64,000 bases of DNA from UBA8752 sp042095055 (GCA_042095055.1 JBELBZ010000007.1:1-64000); one strand, 5' to 3'; counted from the stretch's first letter, positions 17,098 to 25,740 are shown. The notes: a model not told the origin generated them from the sequence alone. Translations and numbers: made by a program.

Positions 17098-18837
17098 ATG
17101 CGTGGTCCAGAGCTTGTGCGTTGGTTGCTACCGGGCGTCGTCTTGGGATGGATTGGTGGCATGTGGATGAACCCTTTGAGCGCGGCCTTGGGATCCTGTA
17201 TTGTCGCGGTCATATCCGGGCTGATGCTGCTGCGGTTCAGTGCCATCCGGCAAGCCATTGCTGGGTCGGTGTTGCTTGGGGTCGCTATAGGATTCGGTGC
17301 CAGTGGCTGTCAGACCAGGGCTTCGTACCCTACAGATGGTCAGGGTCTGGGTGTTTGTCGATTCGAATTGGTGCGTTCTTGGCCCAACCGAGGAAACACC
17401 GAGCGCTGGCTGGCCATTGACGCACAAAAGAAGAGGGTGCTGTTGGAAGGGTCAGACCTTGGCCTTCACATTGGAGAGGTTGTGGTGGCAGGTGTTCGGT
17501 GCTTGGTGCCTGATTCACAGGCGCATCCTGCAGATTTTGATGAAGGTGCATTTCTTCGGGCTCGGGGGTTCAGGGCCAAATACGAGGTGGTGTGGTGCGG
17601 TCAACCTGCGGGGGCTGAGGGCTTGATGGCATGGGTGCGCAGGGCCCTAGGTGCGGTTAGGAAACAAGTGGCGCAACGTTGCCTTGGCCTGGGGGATCAA
17701 GTCCCTGCAGGTTTGCTGTTGGCCTTTATTACGGGGGACAAGACCGAATTGCCTCGGCCGACAAGGGCTGCTTTTTCTGATGTTGGTTTGTCCCACCTGA
17801 TGGCCGTCTCTGGTTTCCACGTGGGGCTGGTGGCCGGAATGATCCTGCTGGTCTTGCAGGCTTTTCAATGCCCCCGTCTTTGGAAGCCTTATCTGTTTGT
17901 GCCCTTGGTCTGGGCTTACGTCGGGCTGTGCGGTTGGCCGGGGTCTGCCGTTCGTGCTGGCGCCATGTCTTCTGTTGCTGCTTTTGCAGTGGGTTTGTGC
18001 AGAAAGCCTGATGGTTTGACCGTGCTTTCAGCTGTGGGCGTGTTGACTGCAGCATTCCGTCCTGAGGCGCTGGGTGACCTGGGTTTGGGGCTGAGTTTTC
18101 TGGCAACAGCGGGCATTTTGCTGCTTAACCGCTATTTCGCTGCGTTGGGTTGGACCGGTTGGCGTCGGTATTGTGGGATGCTGGTAGGCGTCCCTCTGGT
18201 GGCCACAGCTTGCACAGCCCCCCTCTCATGGCCGGCCTTCGGGAAGCTCCCCATGTGCTTTGTGCCGGCCAACATCATGGCCACACCATTGGTCATGGCG
18301 ATTTTGGCCTTGTTCGCCGCATGGTGTGTGGTCCCCCCTGTTTTGGGCGGTCTTGTAAAACCACTGCTCATCCAGTTGCTGCACCTGTTTTTGAACCTGG
18401 TAGAAGGTTGGTCCAAATGGGGGCCATTGTTGTTGCCTTTGAACCCGAATGTGACCACTTGCGCGGGTTGTGCCTTGGCCCTGGGTGTTTTGTGGGGGTT
18501 GGCCGTCAAACGGCCCATTTGGTTCGGCTTGGCGGGAGCTTTTACCGCCTGCGCTCTGTTGCGCGGCGCCAAGTTGGTGCAGCACCATCCCCAGCGCTTC
18601 ATGGTAGGAACCGATTGTGTGGTCGTTCAAGGACGCTATTCCGCTGTGTTTACCGAGCATCCTGCCCGCCCCGGTCAAAGCCACCTAAAATGGAAAACCC
18701 GCTCGTTGACAGAGCGGGTTTCCAATCATCCACCCGATTCAATCCGGTGGTGCGGTGCACAATGGGCCATGACACCATACTACATCCGTTGCCGGACTGC
18801 AGAGGGGACATGGCGTGTCGTCAATTCATCTCAGTGA
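17098..18837 (+). CDS. comEC: ComEC/Rec2-family DNA uptake channel protein
   Basis: Polytopic inner-membrane protein of 579 aa expected to pass single-stranded DNA into the cytoplasm during natural transformation. The N-terminal DUF4131/OB-like part (about 1-180) precedes the Competence domain, with its hallmark AFITGDKTELPRPTR and FSDVGLSHLMAVSGFHVGL near residues 215-255, followed by many hydrophobic helices. The C-terminal metallo-beta-lactamase domain found in many ComEC proteins is absent, as in other short Bacteroidota versions. The start ATG is preferred to a TTG three codons upstream. Its 3' end overlaps the convergent small gene by 17 bases and contains a terminator-like hairpin. Confidence 0.86.
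   Translation: MRGPELVRWLLPGVVLGWIGGMWMNPLSAALGSCIVAVISGLMLLRFSAIRQAIAGSVLLGVAIGFGASGCQTRASYPTDGQGLGVCRFELVRSWPNRGNTERWLAIDAQKKRVLLEGSDLGLHIGEVVVAGVRCLVPDSQAHPADFDEGAFLRARGFRAKYEVVWCGQPAGAEGLMAWVRRALGAVRKQVAQRCLGLGDQVPAGLLLAFITGDKTELPRPTRAAFSDVGLSHLMAVSGFHVGLVAGMILLVLQAFQCPRLWKPYLFVPLVWAYVGLCGWPGSAVRAGAMSSVAAFAVGLCRKPDGLTVLSAVGVLTAAFRPEALGDLGLGLSFLATAGILLLNRYFAALGWTGWRRYCGMLVGVPLVATACTAPLSWPAFGKLPMCFVPANIMATPLVMAILALFAAWCVVPPVLGGLVKPLLIQLLHLFLNLVEGWSKWGPLLLPLNPNVTTCAGCALALGVLWGLAVKRPIWFGLAGAFTACALLRGAKLVQHHPQRFMVGTDCVVVQGRYSAVFTEHPARPGQSHLKWKTRSLTERVSNHPPDSIRWCGAQWAMTPYYIRCRTAEGTWRVVNSSQ
18692..18723 (-). terminator. Strong hairpin inside the comEC 3' coding region, probable terminator of the convergent gene
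   Basis: Arms GGAAAACCCGCTC and GAGCGGGTTTCC form a stem of about 12 base pairs with one bulged base around GTTGACA. On the minus strand the stem is followed by TTTTCCATTTT, a usable T-rich tract. It lies about 100 bases past the stop of the small minus-strand gene at 18821, so it probably ends that transcript although it sits within comEC. Confidence 0.55.
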
Positions 18838-19075
18838 CGTTGCGAATCACACGTTCGACATAGGTCTCCCAAGCTTCCATGCCCATGATGGGAAGGATCG
18901 CATTGACGCGGTTGTTTTGTTTGCTGTAGATCGCCTCTACATAGAATCCATTGATCTCGAAAATGCAAAGGATGTATCGGTTTTCTACCATGCGTTGGGA
19001 AATACAATTCCCGTGGTCCCACATGTAGTTGGTCTTCTCATCGAGGGGAAGCCTGTTGAAAGTACGGAGGTCCAT
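18821..19075 (-). CDS. Small conserved hypothetical protein
   Basis: An 84-aa soluble protein beginning MDLRTFNRLPLDEKTNYMWD followed by HG. I recognise it as a type of small Bacteroidota protein (pattern TFN-L-L-EK--Y-W-HG at the N-terminus) without known function. The ATG is preferred over a GTG 11 codons upstream because the family pattern begins at this methionine. The 3' end overlaps comEC by 17 bases. The opposite strand also has an open frame of similar length, but that one lacks the recognisable pattern. Confidence 0.65.
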   Translation of the reverse strand: MDLRTFNRLPLDEKTNYMWDHGNCISQRMVENRYILCIFEINGFYVEAIYSKQNNRVNAILPIMGMEAWETYVERVIRNVTEMN

Positions 19076-19166
19076 ATTCAAGGGGTTGACGTTGTGTTGT
19101 GATCGCACCGCAGGGCGGATGTGGGTTCCGATACGTCACTGTGTCGGTTGGGGTTTCATTTTGTTC

Positions 19167-19174
19167 AATCTTTG
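19167..19174 (+). promoter_or_regulatory. -7 element of HMG-CoA lyase gene
   Basis: AATCTTTG matches TAnnTTTG at seven of eight positions and ends 4 bases before the ATG at 19179, predicting a leaderless or nearly leaderless transcript. Confidence 0.5.
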
Positions 19175-19178
19175 CGTC

Positions 19179-20051
19179 ATGAGCAGCACCAAAACTGGCG
19201 GTGATCCCTGGTTCCTCACGGATTGTCCTCGGGATGCCATGCAAGGCATTGGCCCGATGATTCCCACCCCACAGAAGGTGGCGTACCTGTCGGCACTGAT
19301 GAAGGTGGGTTTTGACGTCTTGGACGCCGGTAGCTTTGTATCTCCGAAGGCCGTTCCTCAGATGGCGGACAGCGCTGCAGTTTTGGAAGCCTTGCCGGAG
19401 ACCCAAACAGCGGTGCTGGCCATCGTGGCCAACGAGCGCGGTGCCCATGAAGCGTTGGCCCACGGCCGACCAGATTTCATAGGTTTCCCGTTTGGCATCT
19501 CAGAGACCTTTCAGCAACGCAATACTGGGGGAGGCATCGATGAGGGCTGGCGGCGCTTGGACCGCATTCAAAATGCAGCTTCTGCAGCGGGAAAAGGTGT
19601 GGTGGTCTACTTGAGTATGGGTTTCGGAAACCCCTATGGAGACCCATGGTCCCCAGCATTGGCCGGTGAGTGGGCCCTTCGCCTACACGAAGAATTGGGG
19701 GTGGCGCATTTGGCCCTCAGCGATACCGTGGGCCAGGCCGACGAAGGCATGGTCGAGTCTGTGTGCGCTCAGGTCATCGCGGCCTCTCCCGAGATGGCTG
19801 TCGGCGTTCATTTGCATGGACGACGAGAAGCGGCTGCTCCATTGATGGAGGCCGCTTGGCGCGGCGGATGCCGCAGATTTGATGGTGCCTTGGGAGGACT
19901 GGGTGGATGTCCTATGGCCAAAGACGAACTGGTCGGGAACTTGCCAACCGAGATTTTGATGGGAGCCCCTTCAGGTTGGGGCGGGGCAAAAAAAGAGTGG
20001 AATCAGGAGGCTTTGACACTGGCTCAAAGCCTGCTCTCTGGTCTTCAATGA
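19179..20051 (+). CDS. Hydroxymethylglutaryl-CoA lyase family protein
   Basis: HMGL-like TIM-barrel enzyme of 290 aa, expected to cleave HMG-CoA to acetyl-CoA and acetoacetate in leucine or ketone-body metabolism. Family motifs are DCPRDAMQG (metal Asp), DAGSFVSPKAVPQMADS and the catalytic-cysteine loop GGLGGCPMAK. The metal-binding HxHD is HLHG here: both histidines are kept but the following Asp is Gly, so some substrate or rate difference is possible. The start ATG is supported by a -7 element 4 bases upstream. The thiolase and 3-hydroxyacyl-CoA dehydrogenase genes elsewhere in the window fit acyl-CoA catabolism but are not linked. Confidence 0.85.
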   Translation: MSSTKTGGDPWFLTDCPRDAMQGIGPMIPTPQKVAYLSALMKVGFDVLDAGSFVSPKAVPQMADSAAVLEALPETQTAVLAIVANERGAHEALAHGRPDFIGFPFGISETFQQRNTGGGIDEGWRRLDRIQNAASAAGKGVVVYLSMGFGNPYGDPWSPALAGEWALRLHEELGVAHLALSDTVGQADEGMVESVCAQVIAASPEMAVGVHLHGRREAAAPLMEAAWRGGCRRFDGALGGLGGCPMAKDELVGNLPTEILMGAPSGWGGAKKEWNQEALTLAQSLLSGLQ

Positions 20052-20055
20052 TGGC

Positions 20056-20187
20056 TCAATTCAAGCAGTGCTCGAAGAGCTCAAATCCAAACTTATCAGA
20101 GCTCAGCTCTATACGTTCGAACTTCTTGATCGTAATGCGAATGCGGAAGCGCTTCATGGGACAAGATTTGGTCCCGATACGCGGCAT
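20056..20187 (-). CDS. Possible small basic protein (43 aa)
   Basis: A short open frame on the minus strand starts with ATG directly after two in-frame stops and lies 26 bases downstream of the ZIP transporter stop. The product has a basic, beta-rich middle (RFRIRITIKKFERIEL) and a phenylalanine-rich end. I do not recognise it. It fills an otherwise empty 160-base gap between convergent genes. No clear ribosome-binding or promoter signal was seen, so it may be chance. Confidence 0.22.
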   Translation of the reverse strand: MPRIGTKSCPMKRFRIRITIKKFERIELSSDKFGFELFEHCLN

Positions 20188-20213
20188 TCAACTGTAGGGT
20201 TACAAGACGACCT

Positions 20214-20960
20214 TCAATGTGGGCTTGCCAGCCAAGACATCAGCAAGCCGCCCAAGATGGTCAGCAACTTGCGTGCATTGAAGTCATGGCCATCTGCCGT
20301 CTCAAACAATATGGTGGTCGAGATGTGCAGTAGAATTCCCACCAAGATTCCATTCAATGCGCCGAAGACGGCGGGAACTTGGGGCAAAGAACCCGCGATG
20401 AGCATGCCAAACACAGGAGTCGCCGCAAAAAACAAAATCCAAGTCCACCTCAAAGAGCTCTTTGGTACGGTGGCCTTGAGGATGGTGGCCAAGGCCAAGG
20501 CCACCGGCAATTTGTGCAATGCAATGCCTGCCAAGAGGGCAAGTTGCCCCTCTCCTGAAGGGTGATGATGGTGGTGGCCAGCATGGCCGTGGTCATGCAT
20601 ATGGTCGTGCGCCAACTGGGCCGTATCCAATCCAAAGGGCATGGCCTCAATGAGTGCATGTAGGCACAAGCTCAAGAAGGCCAGCAAGCCAAAGCGGTTG
20701 CCGTGCACGTGCCCGTGTTCCATCCCCTTGCTCAAATATTCAAGGCCGATTTGAAGCAAAAACCCGGCGATCACCCATTGTCCTGCGCCAGCATTCATCA
20801 CAAATGCTTCGGGCAAGAGGTGCAAAAAACACAAGCCCAAAAGAAAGGCCCCTCCAAAGGACAAGAGCAAGGGCATGTGTTGCTTGAACCTGTCCCCCAG
20901 CCATTCTCCCAATGCAGCGCCTATGATGGCGACCAGAACCAATGTAATGCCAGCTGTCAT
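20214..20960 (-). CDS. ZIP family divalent metal transporter
   Basis: Inner-membrane metal (zinc or iron) transporter of 248 aa with about eight hydrophobic segments. A histidine-rich cytoplasmic-type loop (HDHMHDHGHAGHHHHHPSG) lies mid-protein. It is flanked by HALIEAMPFG and by the transmembrane metal-site motif HKLPVALALA, the usual HN-PEG-like position in ZIP proteins. The start ATG at 20960 forms an ATGA overlap with the stop of the upstream methyltransferase gene, which supports translational coupling and rejects the longer upstream start. Confidence 0.9.
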   Translation of the reverse strand: MTAGITLVLVAIIGAALGEWLGDRFKQHMPLLLSFGGAFLLGLCFLHLLPEAFVMNAGAGQWVIAGFLLQIGLEYLSKGMEHGHVHGNRFGLLAFLSLCLHALIEAMPFGLDTAQLAHDHMHDHGHAGHHHHHPSGEGQLALLAGIALHKLPVALALATILKATVPKSSLRWTWILFFAATPVFGMLIAGSLPQVPAVFGALNGILVGILLHISTTILFETADGHDFNARKLLTILGGLLMSWLASPH

Positions 20961-21724
20961 GACTTGCGTGCGTGTAGAATGAGTCGGTTGCTTTCTCCTT
21001 GCGTCCAAGGTTCCAAGGCATATGAGCCGTAGCGGCCCAAAACTTCAAATCCAGATTCGTTCATCATGGAGGTTAAGTGCCCATTCTCCAATGCAGCCAC
21101 ACGCTCTACATGTGATTTGCTTCCCGAAGGTGAGCTGTGCTCAATGTGCTTTACAAAGGTTGGATACCCGTCTCCCACTGCCGGCAACAATTCCCTGGAA
21201 ATGTGGTAATGGACCCCTCCCCGCTCCAATTGCTCTTCGGCCACCAAATGTTTCTTGGCAAAGTGCACGTCGAGAAAATCCAAAACAAAAAATCCACCCG
21301 GTTTCAAATGGGCGTGCACATTGGCGAGAACAGCCAAATGGTCTTCAGGCTGGTTGAAATAGCCGAAACTCGTAAAAAGGTTGAGTATGCCGTCAAATTG
21401 TTGTCCAAGGGAGAAGTGGCGCATGTCACCTTCCACAAAAGACAGTCCAGCTGCGCCCTTGTGATCCAATTGTGCTGCAGCAATGCTGTTTGAACTGAGA
21501 TCCAGGCCCACGACTTGGTGGCCCTTCATTGCTGCGGCATGGGCGTGACGGCCTTTGCCACAGGCCAAGTCCAACAGGCTCAGCTGTTCCCATCCCCAGG
21601 TGTTGTGCATGGCCGATACAAAAGCTTCTGCTTCTGCATTGCTGCGGTGCCCATAGAGCTGGTGATAATGTGGGTTGTCAAACCAAGCTTCGAACCAAGC
21701 AGGGGATTGATGGGAGGAATCCAT
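20957..21724 (-). CDS. Class I SAM-dependent methyltransferase
   Basis: A 255-aa methyltransferase with motif I LLDLACGKGRHAHAAA near residue 45, VVGLDLSSNSI as the acidic motif, and GDMRHF-FDGILNLFTSFGYF as the post-I motif. It belongs to the large methyltransferase-25/11 group; the substrate is unknown. The start is the ATG beginning MDSSHQSPAWFEAWFD, because TATCTTCG lies 9 bases upstream and the longer frame is antisense to the siaB-like gene. The stop overlaps the ZIP transporter start by 4 bases, so the pair is coupled. Confidence 0.85.
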   Translation of the reverse strand: MDSSHQSPAWFEAWFDNPHYHQLYGHRSNAEAEAFVSAMHNTWGWEQLSLLDLACGKGRHAHAAAMKGHQVVGLDLSSNSIAAAQLDHKGAAGLSFVEGDMRHFSLGQQFDGILNLFTSFGYFNQPEDHLAVLANVHAHLKPGGFFVLDFLDVHFAKKHLVAEEQLERGGVHYHISRELLPAVGDGYPTFVKHIEHSSPSGSKSHVERVAALENGHLTSMMNESGFEVLGRYGSYALEPWTQGESNRLILHARKS

Positions 21725-21733
21725 TTGAGGCGT

Positions 21734-21741
21734 CGAAGATA
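21734..21741 (-). promoter_or_regulatory. -7 element of methyltransferase/ZIP operon
   Basis: TATCTTCG on the minus strand matches TAnnTTTG at seven of eight positions and ends 9 bases before the ATG at 21724. The divergent siaB-like gene starts about 87 bases away. Confidence 0.5.
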
Positions 21742-21811
21742 ATTCCAACGAATTGGGCAACCTCAGAACCTTGATTTGCGTAGAAGCAACGATTCCGATT
21801 CCTGCTGCTTG

Positions 21812-22372
21812 ATGATTTCTATGGATACCCGCCCCGTCTTTTCCCCTTCTAAAGGGCACTGGATGGGCTTGGCTTCTTTTGTTGGAAGGCCAACCACACG
21901 CAATTTGGACGCCTTGCTCGAGCACCTCGAGCAGGTGGTTGTCCAACGGATGGAAGACCGCAGGGTGTTTCGTGCCCTCATCGAATGTGTGCAGAATATG
22001 GAGCGACACGCCGACCCATCCCGCTCTGCGCATTTCAAACTGTTGGGGCGCTCTCTAGATGGAGAGCCCCGTTTCAAAATCCGGAGTGTAAACGCCATTC
22101 GAAAAAACGAGGTGGCCTATGTCCAAGATTGGATCCGCCAATACAGCTCGCTGCAAGAGATGACGGCTTCTTCAATTGATCAGGGAGAGCTGGACTGGAG
22201 AAATCTGTACCGTGAATGTTTGAATTCAGATGAGCGCACCCCCCGTGGAGGCGCTGGTTTGGGTTGGGTTTCCTTGGCCAAGGCTGCAGTCAATCTGCCC
22301 CACATTCGGATTATCCACGCTGTGGATGGTCCGAAATTGTTCTTCTCAGTGGAAGTGGCGTGCACGCGTTGA
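21812..22372 (+). CDS. SiaB-like protein kinase (DUF6272)
   Basis: GHKL-type kinase of about 186 aa resembling SiaB, which phosphorylates the regulator SiaC. The ATP-site N-box is ECVQNMERHAD near residue 59 and a G-box GGAGLGWVSLAKAA lies near residue 148. In Pseudomonas, SiaB counteracts the phosphatase SiaA and tunes SiaC-dependent activation of a diguanylate cyclase. No cyclase or SiaA phosphatase is visible here. A second in-frame ATG at 21821 is an equally possible start. The siaC-like gene follows 13 bases later. Confidence 0.78.
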   Translation: MISMDTRPVFSPSKGHWMGLASFVGRPTTRNLDALLEHLEQVVVQRMEDRRVFRALIECVQNMERHADPSRSAHFKLLGRSLDGEPRFKIRSVNAIRKNEVAYVQDWIRQYSSLQEMTASSIDQGELDWRNLYRECLNSDERTPRGGAGLGWVSLAKAAVNLPHIRIIHAVDGPKLFFSVEVACTR

Positions 22373-22373
22373 C

Positions 22374-22381
22374 TATTTTTG
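22374..22381 (+). promoter_or_regulatory. -7 element of siaC-like gene
   Basis: TATTTTTG is an exact TAnnTTTG match beginning 2 bases after the siaB-like stop and ending 4 bases before the siaC-like ATG. It could give siaC its own leaderless transcript in addition to read-through from siaB. Confidence 0.55.
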
Positions 22382-22385
22382 GTTC

Positions 22386-22754
22386 ATGGGTCCCTTACAC
22401 ATCGCTCCAACTGTCAAGACTCCAGAGATTGTTTTCCATTCGGGAGAACAGCGCCTCGTGCTCTCTGGACGTTCTATTCCTGAGAATGCCGTTGACTTTT
22501 ACCGACCGGTCTTAGACTGGGCCCAATCCATTCCTTCCGCGTTTAAGCTCACCGTTCAAGTGCAGCTGGAGTACTTCAATACCAGCAGCAGCAAATGCCT
22601 ATTGGACTTGTTTAAGCGCCTTGAGCAAAGTGAAGCGTTGGAGGTGCAATGGTATTTCGATGCTGACGACGAAGACATGCTTGAGGCAGGAGAAGACTAC
22701 GATCACATTGTGAACGTCCCCTTCAAATTCGTGGAGATCGACCCTGAGGCCTAA
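22386..22754 (+). CDS. SiaC-like regulatory phosphoprotein (DUF1987)
   Basis: A 122-aa protein matching the SiaC family. The diagnostic stretch LEYFNTSSSK places Thr66 where Pseudomonas SiaC carries its regulatory phosphothreonine (Thr68). The rest (VFHSGEQRLVLSGRSIPENA at the start, acidic C-terminus) fits. By analogy, the unphosphorylated form would bind and switch a partner protein, with SiaB as its kinase. The partner in this organism is unknown. The 3' end overlaps the convergent ABC transporter gene by 32 bases, the longest tail overlap in the window. Confidence 0.83.
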   Translation: MGPLHIAPTVKTPEIVFHSGEQRLVLSGRSIPENAVDFYRPVLDWAQSIPSAFKLTVQVQLEYFNTSSSKCLLDLFKRLEQSEALEVQWYFDADDEDMLEAGEDYDHIVNVPFKFVEIDPEA

Positions 22755-25740
22755 AGGCATTCTTCAAGGCCAAGGCCAAAATGAAGATGAAGGTGGTGCC
22801 CCACAGCACCATCCAATTCCCGCCGCTTTTGGAATATGAGCGTGGTCCTATTCTGGTTTCGGCTGCATGAAACGCCCCCATGCCCGGCCAAAGTGAGCCG
22901 GCGTAGAGCGCGTCCCTCGTATTGATGATCTTGTTGTTGTGGACCGCAATGCCCGAATTGAGCATTTGATCTTGGGTGGTCCAATCGATGAGCACCTGGT
23001 TGTACTGGCGGTCTTTGACGGCGGCTCCGAGCACAGGATCATCCCACCCTTTTTGCTGCAGCACTTGGTCTTTTCTGGACTTCGCGTTGCGCCATGCCTG
23101 TCGTTGTATTTCGCGGTACTGTTGGAGCTCTTCGGTGAGCAGCGCTTTTTCGGTGGAGTCAATCCCGTCCTCAAAGGGAATGCTGATGGCAAGCTCACCG
23201 CGTTCATACAGGGTGTTCCACTCTGATGCTGTGGTGCGCAATGCGCTTTCGTCACCTTGGTGGGCCCGGTCCAATTGGCGCAGCATTTCGGGATGCCAGC
23301 GGTCGCGCAAGAAAGACGACCGTGCCAGGGTGGCATTGCTCTCATGCAGGGCCTTGGAGTAAGGGGTCTCTGCAGCAAACAAGGTGGTCAAGGCTTCAAA
23401 TCCCCAGCGGCTGATCATGACCTGTCCAATGGGCGAAACGCCAGAGGGCCTGGATATCCCCGGGTTCAGTTTGTCAAAGGTGACGATGGCACCACCCAAC
23501 ATCAACTGCGGGATGATGAACAAGGGAATGGCCAGGTAAATGACACGTACGCTGTTGAACAGCAGAGAAATGACGAGGCCAAACATGTTGGCACAGGCGG
23601 CCACTGAAAACAGGGTGAACCAGTATGCCACAAACTGTCCTGGGAGTTCCAAAATGATGTGGGACAAGGCTGCGAACAGCAATGTTTGAATGGCACTGAT
23701 GCCAAATAAAACACTGCTTTTCGCTGTGAGGTAGGCCGACCAGTTGAGCCTGAGGTTCTGCTCTCTTTTGCGCATCAAGCGGTCCCTAAACAACTCTTCT
23801 GCACTGACCGTAAGCCCCATAAATATGGCCACGATCACAGCGATAAACAGGAAGTGTGGGATGTTGCTGGCTTGGCCATAGCTGTATGCTTTGCCGCTCT
23901 CCGTAGACCTCAAAATAAAAGCGAGAAGAATGGCCAAAAGGGGCGCCTCGAGCAGATTGATAAGCAGGTATTGCCTGTTCTTCCATTTGCGGGCGATGTC
24001 CCTTGCGCTTTGGACGAGCCATTGGCGCCGCCAGTGCGGCGGACGCAGGCCTAAGGCTGCCGCAGGTTCATTTCCTTTTGGTTGGCTGCGTTCCATTTCT
24101 GCCTCCACTTTGGGAACCAGCAATACGTTGTAAAAGTCATTCCATTCTTTGGGGCTGATCCTTCTTTGCCCCGTCGACTTCCCCCTCCCATCCAAAACGG
24201 GAACGTCGATGATGTCAAAGATTTGCTCTGGGTTGACGTGTCCGCACATCCCACACGCCACATTGTCCGCTTCGAAGTGGTTGACGATGGTTCTGAAATG
24301 GGTCAGGGCATCCAAAGGCCTTCCTGTAAACACAGGGTAGCCCCCATGGTCTAGCACCCACAGTGCATCAAAGCTCCTAAAAATGTCGCCACTGGGCTGG
24401 TGAATGACAGCAATCACCAAGGTCCCATTGTAGGTCATCTGCTTCAGCAGGTCCATCAGCAGTTCAGAGTCCTTGCTGCTCAAGCCGCTTGTGGGTTCGT
24501 CCACCAGGAGAACCCGAGGTCCTCGGATGAGCTCCATGGCGATGTTGAGCCGTTTGCGTTGTCCCCCGCTGATGGTCTTGTTTAGCGCATCTCCCACAGG
24601 GAGGTTGCGGGCTTCCCAAAGGCCCAATTGTTGCAAGCACACTTCAACGCGCTGCTTGCTTTGGGCCTTGTCGTCTACAGCATAGGCGAGCCTTGCTGCA
24701 TAGAACAGGTTTTCTTCAACGGTCAGCTCTGGCAGGAGGTGGTCTTCTTGTGGAACCAAACCAATCCAAGAGCGGGCAGCGTCATCTGCTACAGGAATGC
24801 CATCGATGGTGATTTCCCCAAAAGTGGGAGGCTCAGTGCCCGCCAACAGGTTGAGCAAGGTGGATTTACCCGACCCGCTCGCTCCCATCACGCCCACCAG
24901 CATGCCTGACCGGGCCTGAGTTCGAAAAGGGTGAAGCGCTTGTTTGTCCGGGTAATTGAACCAATGGCTGACTTCATTGATTTCAAGCGTCAGCTCTGGT
25001 ATGTTTTCCTCCTCCATAAAGGAGCGTTGGATGTCCACAAAATGGAGGGGTGCAGTGCCAGGGTGGCGCAATGTGGAGCCCGGAGTAAAAGGCTGGGTGC
25101 GCTGTGGATCGAGGGGTTCGCCATTGAGCTGCACGGTGCCCGCTCCAAGTGGCCTGATAAAGACGACCTGGGATTCTGGATGCCGAAAACAGGCCAAAGC
25201 AGTGGTCCAACCTGCCTTGACGACGCCTCCAAGTTGGGGCTGGTCGCCAATGAGGAAGGCCTCGTGATAACGCTGGGTCATCACGGGCCAATCGGCCGTG
25301 TTGAAGACCAGCGTTTCGTAGCAACGCTTCTCCCCTTCCCGAATGCCAAATACGTCGGCGACGAGGTCGGTCAATTCTCGGCTGAGGTTGTCCTGCGCTC
25401 CATCGCTTGGTAGCATGGCATGCTCAAACTCGAGCATGCGCAAAAACACGAGTGCCTTCTCGCTGGCTTGAAGGTCGCGGTTGATGTCCGTGCAAGTGCG
25501 CAAGACCTTGGTCGAGCGCAATGCGGTGCGCTTCAGTCCTGCCAACTCTCTGGATTCTACGGCACCACCTTGGCTTGCGAGGTGGCCTTCAAAGACATCC
25601 AGCCACTCGGTTACAGCTTCTTTGGGCAGCCGGCTGCGCAAGAAATGAGCCACGACTTCCCGCCCCTTTTCCAGGCCCTCTTCCCTCAAAGTGATGAGGG
25701 CAAACAAGCGCATCAAGGCGTCTAAAATGTGACGGCTCAT
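22723..25740 (-). CDS. ABCG-like ABC transporter with N-terminal regulatory region
   Basis: Half-transporter of 1005 aa with ATPase and permease fused in the ABCG (ABC-2) order. Residues 1-110 resemble a TerB-like helical domain, and about 140-250 include a beta-rich FHA-like region (QVVFIRPLGAGTVQLNG). The ATPase has Walker A GASGSGKST near residue 285, signature ISGGQRKR and Walker B VLLVDEPTSGL. About six hydrophobic helices follow from residue 610, with a long soluble insert (QLDRAHQGD ... VLQQKGW) before the last helix. Substrate unknown. GTAAGCG separates the ATG from a weak -7-like ATTTC. It is convergent with the siaC-like gene. Confidence 0.85.
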   Translation of the reverse strand: MSRHILDALMRLFALITLREEGLEKGREVVAHFLRSRLPKEAVTEWLDVFEGHLASQGGAVESRELAGLKRTALRSTKVLRTCTDINRDLQASEKALVFLRMLEFEHAMLPSDGAQDNLSRELTDLVADVFGIREGEKRCYETLVFNTADWPVMTQRYHEAFLIGDQPQLGGVVKAGWTTALACFRHPESQVVFIRPLGAGTVQLNGEPLDPQRTQPFTPGSTLRHPGTAPLHFVDIQRSFMEEENIPELTLEINEVSHWFNYPDKQALHPFRTQARSGMLVGVMGASGSGKSTLLNLLAGTEPPTFGEITIDGIPVADDAARSWIGLVPQEDHLLPELTVEENLFYAARLAYAVDDKAQSKQRVEVCLQQLGLWEARNLPVGDALNKTISGGQRKRLNIAMELIRGPRVLLVDEPTSGLSSKDSELLMDLLKQMTYNGTLVIAVIHQPSGDIFRSFDALWVLDHGGYPVFTGRPLDALTHFRTIVNHFEADNVACGMCGHVNPEQIFDIIDVPVLDGRGKSTGQRRISPKEWNDFYNVLLVPKVEAEMERSQPKGNEPAAALGLRPPHWRRQWLVQSARDIARKWKNRQYLLINLLEAPLLAILLAFILRSTESGKAYSYGQASNIPHFLFIAVIVAIFMGLTVSAEELFRDRLMRKREQNLRLNWSAYLTAKSSVLFGISAIQTLLFAALSHIILELPGQFVAYWFTLFSVAACANMFGLVISLLFNSVRVIYLAIPLFIIPQLMLGGAIVTFDKLNPGISRPSGVSPIGQVMISRWGFEALTTLFAAETPYSKALHESNATLARSSFLRDRWHPEMLRQLDRAHQGDESALRTTASEWNTLYERGELAISIPFEDGIDSTEKALLTEELQQYREIQRQAWRNAKSRKDQVLQQKGWDDPVLGAAVKDRQYNQVLIDWTTQDQMLNSGIAVHNNKIINTRDALYAGSLWPGMGAFHAAETRIGPRSYSKSGGNWMVLWGTTFIFILALALKNAFRPQGRSPRI

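Noticed and set aside
18815..19102. A 95-codon plus-strand frame opposite the small conserved gene
   Set aside because: The minus-strand product carries the recognisable N-terminal pattern; the plus-strand one does not.
20068..20565. A 165-codon plus-strand frame at the end of the ZIP transporter
   Set aside because: Most of it is antisense to the ZIP gene. The first 50 codons read as plausible protein but have no start other than GTG and no recognised family.
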